Shown piece by piece: positions 24,002 to 31,723 of a stretch of 33,117 bases of DNA. The stretch is taken from NCBI GenBank assembly GCA_020636505.1, contig JACJXR010000012.1, positions 1 to 33,117 of the forward strand, read 5' to 3'. Both the position numbers and the translations under genes were made by a program. Origin of the DNA: Chitinophagales bacterium. GTDB taxonomy: Bacteria > Bacteroidota > Bacteroidia > Chitinophagales > Chitinophagaceae. The notes under the pieces are model-generated. The model had not been told where the DNA came from. It made no database searches and saw nothing but the letters and a program-made list of their open reading frames with translations. Within the stretch, counting starts at the first letter, position 1. Each line of letters begins with the position of its first letter.

Positions 24002-25204
24002 CTATGCCGCCCTTCCTATTCTGGCTAGCATACGTTTTACTTTCATGAACTTGCCCTCGTCGTTGTATAGCTCTATGGCTATCTTTCGCAGGCTCATGCC
24101 TTGCTCGTATAGGGTAGCTGCCAGTTGCTCTTCTTCGGTCAGTTGTATTGTAATATTTTGTTGTGGTATATCTACTCCATTATTAGATAAGTATTCTTCA
24201 ACTACTTTATGATGGTTATTTAAAACTTCGCATATATAGTAGGCTATGGCCAGAGCTTGCTCAGTGCAGCTTAGCTCCTTATGTCTGCTTAGTATCTTGA
24301 AATGCTCGTAATATTGAAGCATAGTTACAATCATAGCTATGCGATAGTATATCAACATTTGGTTTGTGGTATAGCCTTCGGTGTATTTAGTAAACAGCTT
24401 TTGTTTTTCTTCATTCAGTGTAAATGATCTATTAGACTCATAAACCAGCTCATTGTATAGTTTGAATATATAAGGTATCAATGGAGCAATAATATCTATT
24501 GTTTTATTGTCTGTACTGAAAGGGTTTAGTAGAGGAGTGTCTTTATCATCTATGATATAGTAACAAAAGCCGGGGAAGAGCTTGTGCTTATTATTCGGTA
24601 TCACTTGTTGCATATCCTTATAATTGCCTTTTAGCCATACAGACAATTGTAGATTATCTATACACTTATTTTGACTATTAACAAGTGTATGATACATAAG
24701 CATCCGGTTGTGAAATGCTGTGTTGAGTAACAATGTTTTATCCTCATCTGCTGCTATGGGTGGGATCATCTTACCCTCAGTATTGTATAGTAATCCCAAA
24801 CCATCTTTGTCTTTGAGCATATTCAGTATATGTATGTAGTTTGTGTCAACAGCGATAAGTCTTTGCCAGTTAGGTGGCGCTTCTTTTATTCCATCGGCTT
24901 CCATAGATCGCTTCTCGTTGTTGTATGTACGCATATGCTCTTTATCCAGCTGAAAAGAGAGGAGGGTAGCTGCCTGTAACGCTTGTAACGGTTGGTGATA
25001 CACTGTAAATAGCTGTAGCGTGGGGTAGATGTTCTGCCCGTTGTAGGTGCCTGAATAATTGCTTAGCGAGCTGCCTAGAATTGTCAATGCAGACATTAAA
25101 AACGCTTCTCTTTCTTGTAGGTCGTTAAAGTATAAGCAAGCATCTTTCAATTCGGGTGGCAGTACATTGTATATTTTCTGCGGAATAGTTTCAAAATTGT
25201 TCAT
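24002..25204 (-). CDS. Degenerate DUF3987-like protein lacking Walker A
   Basis: A 400-residue protein whose block order follows the DUF3987 helicase/primase-like ATPases of Bacteroidota mobile elements: 'LPPELKDACLYFNDLQEREAFLMSALTILGSSLSN.SGTYNGQNIYPTLQLF' (15-66), 'GLGLLYNTEGK' (135-145), 'LLLNTAFHN' (148-156), 'LQLSVWLKGN' (185-194), 'KLFPGFCYY' (208-216). Where full members carry a P-loop such as APASGKG, this one has VYHQPLQAL (68-76), and the 'LFSRF' arginine-finger site reads LFPGF. It should therefore not hydrolyse ATP. A helix-turn-helix-like C-terminus (GMSLRKIAIELYNDEGKFMKVKRML, about 369-393) could bind DNA. No primase domain precedes it. The gene is AT-rich and flanked by repeats. 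It may be a domesticated or decaying mobile-element protein. The family call is from memory of motif order. Confidence 0.65.
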   Translation of the reverse strand: MNNFETIPQKIYNVLPPELKDACLYFNDLQEREAFLMSALTILGSSLSNYSGTYNGQNIYPTLQLFTVYHQPLQALQAATLLSFQLDKEHMRTYNNEKRSMEADGIKEAPPNWQRLIAVDTNYIHILNMLKDKDGLGLLYNTEGKMIPPIAADEDKTLLLNTAFHNRMLMYHTLVNSQNKCIDNLQLSVWLKGNYKDMQQVIPNNKHKLFPGFCYYIIDDKDTPLLNPFSTDNKTIDIIAPLIPYIFKLYNELVYESNRSFTLNEEKQKLFTKYTEGYTTNQMLIYYRIAMIVTMLQYYEHFKILSRHKELSCTEQALAIAYYICEVLNNHHKVVEEYLSNNGVDIPQQNITIQLTEEEQLAATLYEQGMSLRKIAIELYNDEGKFMKVKRMLARIGRAA

Positions 25205-25250
25205 GGTGTGATTGTTTTATTATAGCAATATTACGTCAATTAAGTTATTG

Positions 25251-25305
25251 TTGCAAATAAATATTGTATCGCCTGTATCACCCTTCGATATGCCATTGCA
25301 AATAA
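25251..25305. repeat. GTATCG-family repeat copy 4, flanked by 10-bp direct repeats
   Basis: A partial copy (TGTATCGCCTGTATC, then ACCCTTCGATA, 25265-25290) lies between two identical TTGCAAATAA sequences (25251-25260 and 25296-25305). The direct repeats could be a target-site duplication; no other copy shows clear flanking repeats. Confidence 0.5.
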
Positions 25306-25309
25306 TGCT

Positions 25310-25339
25310 TTTGCGGTATGAAGAAGTTTTATAGTTTTA
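25310..25339 (+). promoter_or_regulatory. Candidate promoter of the 165-residue lipoprotein
   Basis: TTTG (25310-25313), an 18-base spacer, then TAGTTTTA (25332-25339): one base short in spacing and one mismatch in the -7 box. It lies 22 bases before the ATG at 25362. Confidence 0.4.
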
Positions 25340-25361
25340 GCCGATAAATAAATATGCACTT

Positions 25362-25859
25362 ATGAAGAACTACACCATCGCAGTATTACTATCAGCCGCC
25401 ATTTTTACAACCATAGGTTGCGGCAACTCCACAGATAACACAGACACCGCCGCAGCGCAACAAGTTGAAGAAAAAGCCGCACCATCACCTACCGAGCAAT
25501 TGGTGGGAGAGTGGACCGGTAACAGCAACGGAGAAGACATGTCCTATATTTTTGATGAAGAAGGCTATGCTACACTCACCTCGGGCAACAATGTGATGGG
25601 TGGAAAGAGCTTTGTGGTAGAGGGGCAAAATGCCTCTATGAAGTATATGGTGAATACGGACGAAAACCCCATGTGGTTGGACTTGGTATTGTACGAAGAG
25701 GGTAGCGATATGGAAAAAGGACGGATGAAAGGTATTGCAAGGTTCATAACGGATGATAAAATGGAATATAGGGTAAGCTTCAATCCTGCAGAGGGTAGGC
25801 CCGCCAATTTCGATCCTGAGGACAAGAACAATACCATACTGCTCACAAGAACAAAATAG
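25362..25859 (+). CDS. Lipoprotein with lipocalin-like 'VGEWTG' domain
   Basis: A 165-residue lipoprotein (lipobox TIGC, Cys20), with a Thr/Ala/Gln-rich linker to about residue 42. The mature domain opens with EQLVGEWTGNSNGEDMSYIFDEEGYATLTSG, the usual first strands of small lipocalin-like or 'TIGR03067-like' beta-barrels, and ends KNNTILLTRTK. No catalytic residues are evident. Envelope location is clear, but the role is unknown. It has its own candidate promoter and converges with the DUF2141 gene across 42 bases. Confidence 0.72.
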   Translation: MKNYTIAVLLSAAIFTTIGCGNSTDNTDTAAAQQVEEKAAPSPTEQLVGEWTGNSNGEDMSYIFDEEGYATLTSGNNVMGGKSFVVEGQNASMKYMVNTDENPMWLDLVLYEEGSDMEKGRMKGIARFITDDKMEYRVSFNPAEGRPANFDPEDKNNTILLTRTK

Positions 25860-25888
25860 TTACTTGTAATGTGTTTGATGCTGTCTGA

Positions 25889-25911
25889 GTATATGTACAG
25901 GTTACATATAC
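25889..25911. terminator. Possible hairpin between convergent lipoprotein and DUF2141 genes
   Basis: An inverted repeat GTATATGT/ACATATAC with a 7-base loop. It overlaps the stop of the DUF2141 gene and lacks a T-run, so terminator function is uncertain. Confidence 0.3.
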
Positions 25912-26345
25912 CGTAGCTTCACGGTCACACGTTTGGTATCATCCTTTTTCAGAGAAAAGTGAAAGTCGTTATAGTCGGGCATACTGAGGCCGCTATGGTA
26001 ATAGTCTGAAAATCCGAACCCCTCTTTTGGCATATGGATCAGGTTGTAATCCATTTTGTTGTTCTTGTTCTCATCGTCCAACAGGGATATGCCATACTCT
26101 CCCGCAGGTAGTGTTAGGCGCAGTGTCAGTGTTCCATTCTTTACCTCTTGTTTTGAGAAGTTGATCTTCTTGTAGGCTTTCTTCTCTTTGAAGTTTTCTG
26201 CATCTGTGAAGATATGCACACGCATATTGCCGCTGTTGTTTTTGATGCCTGTTATGGTCACTATCACATCTTCTGCAAAAGACGATAAGGGTGTGGAGCT
26301 AAGCAGTGCTGCCAACATGATGCAGGCGAGGGTATAAGTTCTCAT
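25902..26345 (-). CDS. DUF2141 exported protein
   Basis: A 147-residue protein starting at the ATG that gives MRTYTLACIMLAALL, a signal peptide of about 24 residues (ending SSFA); an ORF extension of 11 codons upstream lacks signal-peptide character. The mature part fits DUF2141: VIVTITGIKNNSGNMRVHIF, then LRLTLPAGEYGISLLDDENKNNKMDYN, then GFGFSDYY. The 'D-x-N-x-N-x-x-x-D' turn looks like a calcium-type loop. Function is not established; the family is periplasmic or surface-associated. It is downstream of the 874-residue metalloprotease on the same strand, but 116 bases and a repeat copy separate them. Confidence 0.88.
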   Translation of the reverse strand: MRTYTLACIMLAALLSSTPLSSFAEDVIVTITGIKNNSGNMRVHIFTDAENFKEKKAYKKINFSKQEVKNGTLTLRLTLPAGEYGISLLDDENKNNKMDYNLIHMPKEGFGFSDYYHSGLSMPDYNDFHFSLKKDDTKRVTVKLRYM

Positions 26346-26426
26346 TTTACTTTTTGTTCTTTTATTGCTGTCCAGCAAAGGTATTGCAAGTACACCTCAG
26401 GGAATATTGCTGTTTTGTTAAATCAA

Positions 26427-26456
26427 CTGTATCATACAGTAATACAAACGATACAA
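26427..26456 (-). repeat. GTATCG-family intergenic repeat, copy 5
   Basis: Read on the - strand: TTGTATCG-TT-TGTATT, ACTGT, ATGATACAG. It lies 5 bases beyond the stop codon of the 874-residue gene. Confidence 0.65.
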
Positions 26457-26461
26457 TAAGG

Positions 26462-29086
26462 CTACCTCACTTCCAACTTCAAGTTTTTGTTATAACCCTC
26501 GTCTGTTTGCAGCCTGATGATGTACACCCCGCTTGGCAAAGCACTTGTGTTGATGACCTTTTGATGTGTGCCTACCGTATAGCTGATATGCTCTTCATAG
26601 ATTGTTTTACCCGCCACATCTTGCAGTGCCATATCGCACTTGCCGTTATGGTTGGTAGTGAAAGACAAGGTTGTGCTGTTACCCGCAGGGTTGGGGTATA
26701 AGGATACGTTGTTGATGGGCATTGTAGATTCCTGTATGCCTACATTGCAATTGTCGGGCCCGAAGCTCAGCAGTACTGATGTGCCTACTACGCAACTGCT
26801 GTCGAATCCTAGGGCTGCCATCGGCTCGTAGGTTACCTTTCTTGTAGCCGCCATGGTCAGAGAGCTGTTAGCACAGCTGCCACCTGTTGGACAGTTGAAG
26901 TCGAATGCTTTTACGGTCATTTCCTGAAAATGGTCGTCCGTTCCTGTTATGGGTATGGTGTATACGCCGTCTCCCGCAAGTGTTATCTCCTGATACAGTT
27001 CGTGTTTGTCGGCAGCTATTATTCTTATGGTAAGGTTGTTCGCTCGTCCTGTGTAGTTGCTGATGGTTACGGTGATGGTATCGGTAACTGTAGGTCCATT
27101 ACGTAAGCACACGGCAGGCAATGTCGGTTCGGCAGGTATGGTCATAGATGTACCAAGACTGAAAGTTCCGTTCTTGATGGTTTCGGGATTTGTTGCATTG
27201 GTGGTGTATGTGGTTTGTTGTGTGGCTTTGCGTGTTACAAACGGTGTATAGTAGTATGTGGTAGTGGTATTGCAAGATGCAGGTGATGATATGGTGAGTT
27301 GCGCGGCTGTACTGTTGTTTATGGATGTGTCATTGTCGCTTTGTAAAATGTCTCCCGTGGTTGCATTGTTGTATGCTGTTTTCGCGTCGTTGTAAGAGGT
27401 GAGTGGCGATGAGGTACGAAGCCATGCCACCGTTTGGCAAGAGCTGATGTTGGTAGGCAGTGTGGCAGTCAGTGTCACATCGTACATGGTATCTATGCAA
27501 CAGTAGGGCATTGTGCCGGGTAGCGTATTTCCATCACCGGGTTTTGCATAATCGGTAAGTATAGCCGTGTCTGTTGTAGAACAGTTGTTGGAATCTGTAA
27601 TCACTACCGAGTATTCTCCCGCAGTGGATAGTCCTGTTATGTCTTTTGTCGTTGCACTGTTCGACCATGTATAGGTATAGGGTGCCACGCCGAAGTTGTT
27701 GGAAGGGTAGTTGAGTGTAATGGCTCCATCACTGTTGCAAATAGGTTGTGTTATCAATTCGGTACTTATCACATCTGCAAAGCATGTTTGTTTGGAATAC
27801 TCGTTACGTAGAAAGCTACCAACGGTTGACCCAAAGCCTTCAGAGAAATTTATCTTGCCTCCACAATAACTCATTATAGTACCCTTGAAATTTGTTGCGT
27901 TGGCATCATGCAGATAATAGCATGTGCCGCATCCTCCACCGTACTGTGCCACACAGTTGTCTACCGATCCGCATGTGCCTCCTGGACCTGTGTTCCAACC
28001 ACATGATTGGGTATGGTCGGCACCAACGGTATGGCCTGTCTCATGAGATACCAAATACACATCCACATCGAAAACAGGATAAGTGGCAGATTGTGTCCCA
28101 AGCATATTGCAACAGGCATATCCGTTAGGAAAGCATATGGCGCCTAAGTTTGCATATCCCTGCCAGCCTGAATAATTGGCTATAAGGGTGGGCTGCTCTC
28201 CGTAATAACTGTGCTTTTGTGACTGCCAGTATCGCCCGAATTGCCATGAGCCGTCCCAAGCGGTGGTGGTGGTAAATGGATCGTCTACGGTCCATATTTT
28301 CATGCTGCTCATTTCTACTGCCATACCATCGTTGTAGTAGATGGACTGCATAAAGTTGAATATGCCCATCAGGTAGTTTTGTGTCGCTGCTATTGTCACT
28401 TTCGCTTGGTAGAATGTATAGTCTACCTCCCAGTGTGCTCTTAGCTTATTACAACCTATTGCTCCTGTGGTTTTATTGGCTGCTCTTTTATCGTTGTTCA
28501 AATTTCCGTCGGGTGTGGCACAGTTAAACATCAGTTCCTCCATTCTGTCTTGAGTCTTATACAACATATAGTTGCCGCTATTATCTTCAACCTTTCCCAT
28601 GTTGAAGTTGCCATCATCGCAAGAGAACAATATCATTACATCTCCATTGGCGAACATACTAATAGCGGCCATTGACTTTTGAGTACCCTTGACGATACCT
28701 TGGTAGTGCAGTCCTGTTTCTTCTGTTGTTGTGTGCAATCCTGTTTCATCCACGTAGTTTATTCTTGCATCACGAGAAGTTGGGTGAGACTGTATAAGCT
28801 CCAAAGTGTATGGCTTGCCGTCTGCACCTGTCAGGGGTATGCTGATGGTATTGGGCTTTTCTCTGTATAGATTACTGATGTTACTTATGTTCGGCTTGTA
28901 TGTTCTGAACTGCTTTGCAAAATCGTCTGAACCAACTCCCGCATCTTGAAACAATGATGTCGCCTTAAAGCGTTCACCTGTGTTGTGTGCTGTGTTTACT
29001 TTATCGAGTAGGAGTGAACCATGGTTTTGCGCATTGACAGATAGTGTAATAGTCAATGCCACCGCCAGAGAAATGACATGTCGCAT
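26462..29086 (-). CDS. T9SS-exported reprolysin-like zinc metalloprotease
   Basis: An 874-residue secreted protease. A signal peptide (1-19) is followed by a prodomain-like region (about 20-205) and a metzincin catalytic domain (about 206-445). The zinc motif HETGHTVGADH (His348, His352, His358; Glu349 catalytic) and the Met-turn GTIMSYCGG are complete, and the domain is rich in cysteines. Then comes a SprB-type repeat (about 449-510: ICNSDGAITLNYPSNN, APYTYTWSNSATTKDI, GEYSVVITDSNNCST), a long Thr-rich region with a P-domain-like segment (about 680-745), and a type A sorting domain (about 795-874: SLYPNPAGNSTTLSF, SGVYIIRLQTDEGYN). It is probably released or displayed on the surface. Its N-terminus faces the rpsG terminator. 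Confidence 0.93.
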   Translation of the reverse strand: MRHVISLAVALTITLSVNAQNHGSLLLDKVNTAHNTGERFKATSLFQDAGVGSDDFAKQFRTYKPNISNISNLYREKPNTISIPLTGADGKPYTLELIQSHPTSRDARINYVDETGLHTTTEETGLHYQGIVKGTQKSMAAISMFANGDVMILFSCDDGNFNMGKVEDNSGNYMLYKTQDRMEELMFNCATPDGNLNNDKRAANKTTGAIGCNKLRAHWEVDYTFYQAKVTIAATQNYLMGIFNFMQSIYYNDGMAVEMSSMKIWTVDDPFTTTTAWDGSWQFGRYWQSQKHSYYGEQPTLIANYSGWQGYANLGAICFPNGYACCNMLGTQSATYPVFDVDVYLVSHETGHTVGADHTQSCGWNTGPGGTCGSVDNCVAQYGGGCGTCYYLHDANATNFKGTIMSYCGGKINFSEGFGSTVGSFLRNEYSKQTCFADVISTELITQPICNSDGAITLNYPSNNFGVAPYTYTWSNSATTKDITGLSTAGEYSVVITDSNNCSTTDTAILTDYAKPGDGNTLPGTMPYCCIDTMYDVTLTATLPTNISSCQTVAWLRTSSPLTSYNDAKTAYNNATTGDILQSDNDTSINNSTAAQLTISSPASCNTTTTYYYTPFVTRKATQQTTYTTNATNPETIKNGTFSLGTSMTIPAEPTLPAVCLRNGPTVTDTITVTISNYTGRANNLTIRIIAADKHELYQEITLAGDGVYTIPITGTDDHFQEMTVKAFDFNCPTGGSCANSSLTMAATRKVTYEPMAALGFDSSCVVGTSVLLSFGPDNCNVGIQESTMPINNVSLYPNPAGNSTTLSFTTNHNGKCDMALQDVAGKTIYEEHISYTVGTHQKVINTSALPSGVYIIRLQTDEGYNKNLKLEVR

Positions 29087-29159
29087 ACGTTTGATTTTCG
29101 TTTACCTGTATATAAATATATAAAACGAAAGATGTATATATCATTAAAATAGGCATAAT

Positions 29160-29187
29160 AAAAAAGCCGCTCTGTTGAGCGGCTCTT
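29160..29187 (-). terminator. Terminator after rpsG
   Basis: A stem AGCCGCTC/GAGCGGCT with loop TGTT; the - strand T-run is TTTTTTATTATG. It ends the rpsL-rpsG transcript 20-odd bases after the rpsG stop, leaving no room for fusA. Confidence 0.92.
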
Positions 29188-29207
29188 CAATATTGTATCG
29201 TATCAGG

Positions 29208-29675
29208 TTAGATACGGAAGTGTGCGAATGCTTTGTTGGCATCGGCCATACGGTGAGTATCTTCTTTCTTTTTGAAAGCTCCACCTTCGCCTTTGCTTGC
29301 TGCAACGATCTCGTTGGCCAACTTATCAGAGATGGTACGACCGTTACGCTCACGAGCAAAACGAATCAACCATTTCATGCTCAAAGATATTTTACGATCG
29401 GGACGAACCTCTGCAGGTATTTGGAATGTGGCACCACCGATACGACGGCTGCGTACTTCCACGGCAGGAGTTACGTTTTGAAGCGCTTTTTTCCACACTT
29501 CGTAACCGTCTTCGCCGGTCATTTTGCTTACTTTGTCTATTGCGTCGTAGAATGCTTTCAATACTACGCTTTTATTACCGCCCCACATCAAGCAGTTCAC
29601 AAAACGGGTAACCTGTTTGTCGCTGAACCTTGGGTCCGGTGCTAAAGGAATCTTTTTAGCTTGTGCCTTCCTCAT
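29208..29675 (-). CDS. rpsG: 30S ribosomal protein S7
   Basis: A 155-residue primary rRNA-binding protein of the 30S head; normal length. The start MRKAQAKKIPLAPDPRFSDKQVTRFVNCLMWGGNK and the beta-hairpin and C-terminal helices (EVRSRRIGGATFQIPAEVRPDRK, MADANKAFAHFRI) are standard. It lies 33 bases after rpsL on the same strand. Confidence 0.98.
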   Translation of the reverse strand: MRKAQAKKIPLAPDPRFSDKQVTRFVNCLMWGGNKSVVLKAFYDAIDKVSKMTGEDGYEVWKKALQNVTPAVEVRSRRIGGATFQIPAEVRPDRKISLSMKWLIRFARERNGRTISDKLANEIVAASKGEGGAFKKKEDTHRMADANKAFAHFRI

Positions 29676-29708
29676 GTTGTTTTATTAAGATTGGCTTAGT
29701 TGAATATT

Positions 29709-30083
29709 TTATTTCTTATCTCTTTTCGTACCGTACTTAGAGCGGCTCTGCTTACGGTCTTTCACGCCTGCAGTATCCAATGCACCACGTACGATGTGGT
29801 AACGTACACCCGGAAGATCCTTAACACGACCACCGCGGATAAGCACGATAGAGTGCTCCTGCAGGTTGTGTCCTTCACCCGGAATGTAGGCGATAACCTC
29901 GATCTTATTGGTCAAACGAACCTTAGCCACTTTACGAAGTGCTGAGTTCGGTTTCTTTGGAGTGGTAGTATAAACACGTGTACAAACACCACGACGCTGA
30001 GGACATGCATCCAAAGCACGTGATTTAGATTTAGCACGGATCTGTTTACGGCCTTTTCTTACTAATTGCTGAATTGTAGGCAT
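29709..30083 (-). CDS. rpsL: 30S ribosomal protein S12
   Basis: A 124-residue decoding-centre protein. The conserved TTPKKPNSALRKVAKVRL loop (streptomycin-site lysine) and PGEGHNLQEHSIVLIRGGRVKDLPGVRYHIVRG loop are intact, with wild-type lysines at both classic streptomycin-resistance positions (KPNSA and RVKDLPG). It has a strong promoter about 35-65 bases upstream and is co-transcribed with rpsG. Confidence 0.98.
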   Translation of the reverse strand: MPTIQQLVRKGRKQIRAKSKSRALDACPQRRGVCTRVYTTTPKKPNSALRKVAKVRLTNKIEVIAYIPGEGHNLQEHSIVLIRGGRVKDLPGVRYHIVRGALDTAGVKDRKQSRSKYGTKRDKK

Positions 30084-30097
30084 TATCTATACCGTTA

Positions 30098-30259
30098 TTA
30101 AAATTTTAATGGAGTGCAAAGGTAATACAAGTTTAAGATTCGAGCAAAATATTCTTTAAAATATAAATGTGGAAATGCACCTTTTTTCACACAATTGTCA
30201 AAAATAGGGTAAATAGGCATACCCAATGGCATATTTATAATCTTTTCAGCCATATCCAT
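30098..30259 (-). other. Coding-like open segment upstream of rpsL (possible remnant)
   Basis: A minus-strand open frame starting ATG 30259, encoding 53 residues (MDMAEKIINMPLGMPIYP..., then FDNCVKKGAFPHLYFKEYF...) before a TAA. Its codons look coding-like at the start (many G-first codons), but its last third overlaps the perfect rpsL promoter. It may be the eroded end of a gene once upstream of rpsL, or chance. I do not recognise it. An extended frame upstream is a shadow of the adhesin signal peptide. Confidence 0.2.
30117..30148 (-). promoter_or_regulatory. Promoter of rpsL-rpsG
   Basis: On the - strand: TTTG (30148-30145), a 20-base spacer, then TACCTTTG (30124-30117), an exact match to the Bacteroidota sigma-A consensus. 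It lies 33 bases before the rpsL ATG. Confidence 0.82.
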
Positions 30260-30283
30260 AACCCAAGTAGCAGCATCTGTTCC

Positions 30284-30291
30284 TAAGTTTG
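30284..30291 (+). promoter_or_regulatory. Candidate -7 box of the cleaved-adhesin gene
   Basis: TAAGTTTG matches TAnnTTTG and lies 27 bases before the ATG at 30319. It overlaps an alternative TTG at 30289, which argues against that upstream start. The -33 site is not convincing. Confidence 0.4.
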
Positions 30292-30318
30292 AATGACACA
30301 GGTAAAAATCAAACAGAT

Positions 30319-31695
30319 ATGAAAACGAAACATTTATTATTAACAGCACTTACAGCGGCTATATTTTCAGAAAATTCCGCCCAAACTATTCTTTCTGAGG
30401 ACTTTACGACGACAATGCCATTCGCATGGACGCAAACTCCGACATCAGGCTTGCAATGGAAGCATGGTAATTATGGTTTGGGAAAGACAGGCTGTGCTGT
30501 AATTTATGGCGATGGCAACTTTGGAACGAAGTACCTGCAAGTGCCTAAAGTGGATATCAGCAAGCTGGATGAGCCCAGATTGAGCTTTAAAGTAGCTGTT
30601 GTTCAAGAGAACTTTGTTATACCGACAGTATCTGTAGTGCGGGATACCAAATCAGGCTGGCAAACATTATCATCATGGGCGCATGGGGTCGGTATGATAC
30701 CTATAAAACAGACCTACGACTTTGCTCCTCCATTGACTGACAGCAACGTGTACTGGCTAAGAGTAACCTTAGATCTTAGCTCTTTGCCCGATAGTACTGA
30801 CGTAGATCTGGCTTTCGCTGCCGATTTTTCTAACGGTGGCTGGGTGTTGATAGATAGTGTACGGATATATGATGCATCTCAGGTGGTTTATAGCCTACCT
30901 TATACACAGGATTTTGAAGGTTCGGCATTTTTACCCAAAGATTGGGAGGATAACAGTACAGATCTGCTAAATCAGTGGGAACATAGTGACAATATTGGTG
31001 CATTCGGAAACAGTAAAGGCTGTGCTTATATAGATAATTATAACAACATGCCAGCTACACAAGGGTCTTCTTATGCCATGCGTACCGTTTTGTTGGATTT
31101 ATCCAACACACCAAACCCTGTATTACAGTTTGATTACGCTTATGCCCTTCATAGCTTAAATCCCGAATCTGACATATTAAGTGTCATGTATTTATACCCG
31201 GGTGGTAATTGGACGGAGTTGGTTCGCTACGACAATGCCGACCTTACGACAGCCAACAAAACACAAGATATGTTCATCCCCAACAATGCAGAATGGAGAA
31301 CAAAGGTTGTGGATCTAAGCCAATTTTTTGGTCCTGCCCCGGTAAGGTTTGCCATCAATTGCTTTTCTTATTCAAGTGGTAACAATGTGCTGTATATAGA
31401 TAATGTAAGTTTTAGAGAGAAACCTACATCTTCAGTAGGAGATGGACCACAGTTAAAGAATATCGATGTTTACCCCAATCCGACAAGTGATAAATTGTTT
31501 ATCGATCTCGGAAGTGAGCAAATAAGTAATGTATGTATATATGACGTGACAGGCAGACTGATTAAGCATCTTGCAGTAAATAATAAGCAGAGCATTTTAC
31601 AAGTCAACACCGATGGCTGGAAAAATGGGACCTATATCGTAAAGCTCGAAAGTGCAGGGTATAGTACAACCAAAAGAATAGCATTAGTGAGGTAG
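30319..31695 (+). CDS. Secreted cleaved-adhesin (choice-of-anchor J) protein with T9SS type A domain
   Basis: A 458-residue protein starting at ATG 30319; a TTG ten codons earlier is unlikely because it lies in the promoter box. The signal peptide ends about residue 20 (ENSAQ). There are two beta-sandwich adhesin units: about 22-180 (ILSEDFTTTMPFAWTQT, LQWKHGNYGLGKTGC) and about 192-375 (YTQDFEGSAFLPKDWED, NQWEHSDNIGAFGNSKGCAYIDNYNNM). Each unit opens with the 'E/D-F-x...P-x-x-W' signature. The C-terminal sorting domain runs from about 385: IDVYPNPTSDKLFIDL, ICIYDVTGRLI-like core, GTYIVKLES, ending TTKRIALVR. It is probably surface-attached and binds glycan or protein; the ligand is unknown. 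Confidence 0.9.
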   Translation: MKTKHLLLTALTAAIFSENSAQTILSEDFTTTMPFAWTQTPTSGLQWKHGNYGLGKTGCAVIYGDGNFGTKYLQVPKVDISKLDEPRLSFKVAVVQENFVIPTVSVVRDTKSGWQTLSSWAHGVGMIPIKQTYDFAPPLTDSNVYWLRVTLDLSSLPDSTDVDLAFAADFSNGGWVLIDSVRIYDASQVVYSLPYTQDFEGSAFLPKDWEDNSTDLLNQWEHSDNIGAFGNSKGCAYIDNYNNMPATQGSSYAMRTVLLDLSNTPNPVLQFDYAYALHSLNPESDILSVMYLYPGGNWTELVRYDNADLTTANKTQDMFIPNNAEWRTKVVDLSQFFGPAPVRFAINCFSYSSGNNVLYIDNVSFREKPTSSVGDGPQLKNIDVYPNPTSDKLFIDLGSEQISNVCIYDVTGRLIKHLAVNNKQSILQVNTDGWKNGTYIVKLESAGYSTTKRIALVR

Positions 31696-31723
31696 TGCTC
31701 ATTTTCATAGGCAATGGTTAATT

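Noticed and set aside
29709..30083. Streptomycin-resistance change in rpsL
   Set aside because: Both classic lysines (in KPNSA and RVKDLPG) are present, so the protein looks wild type.
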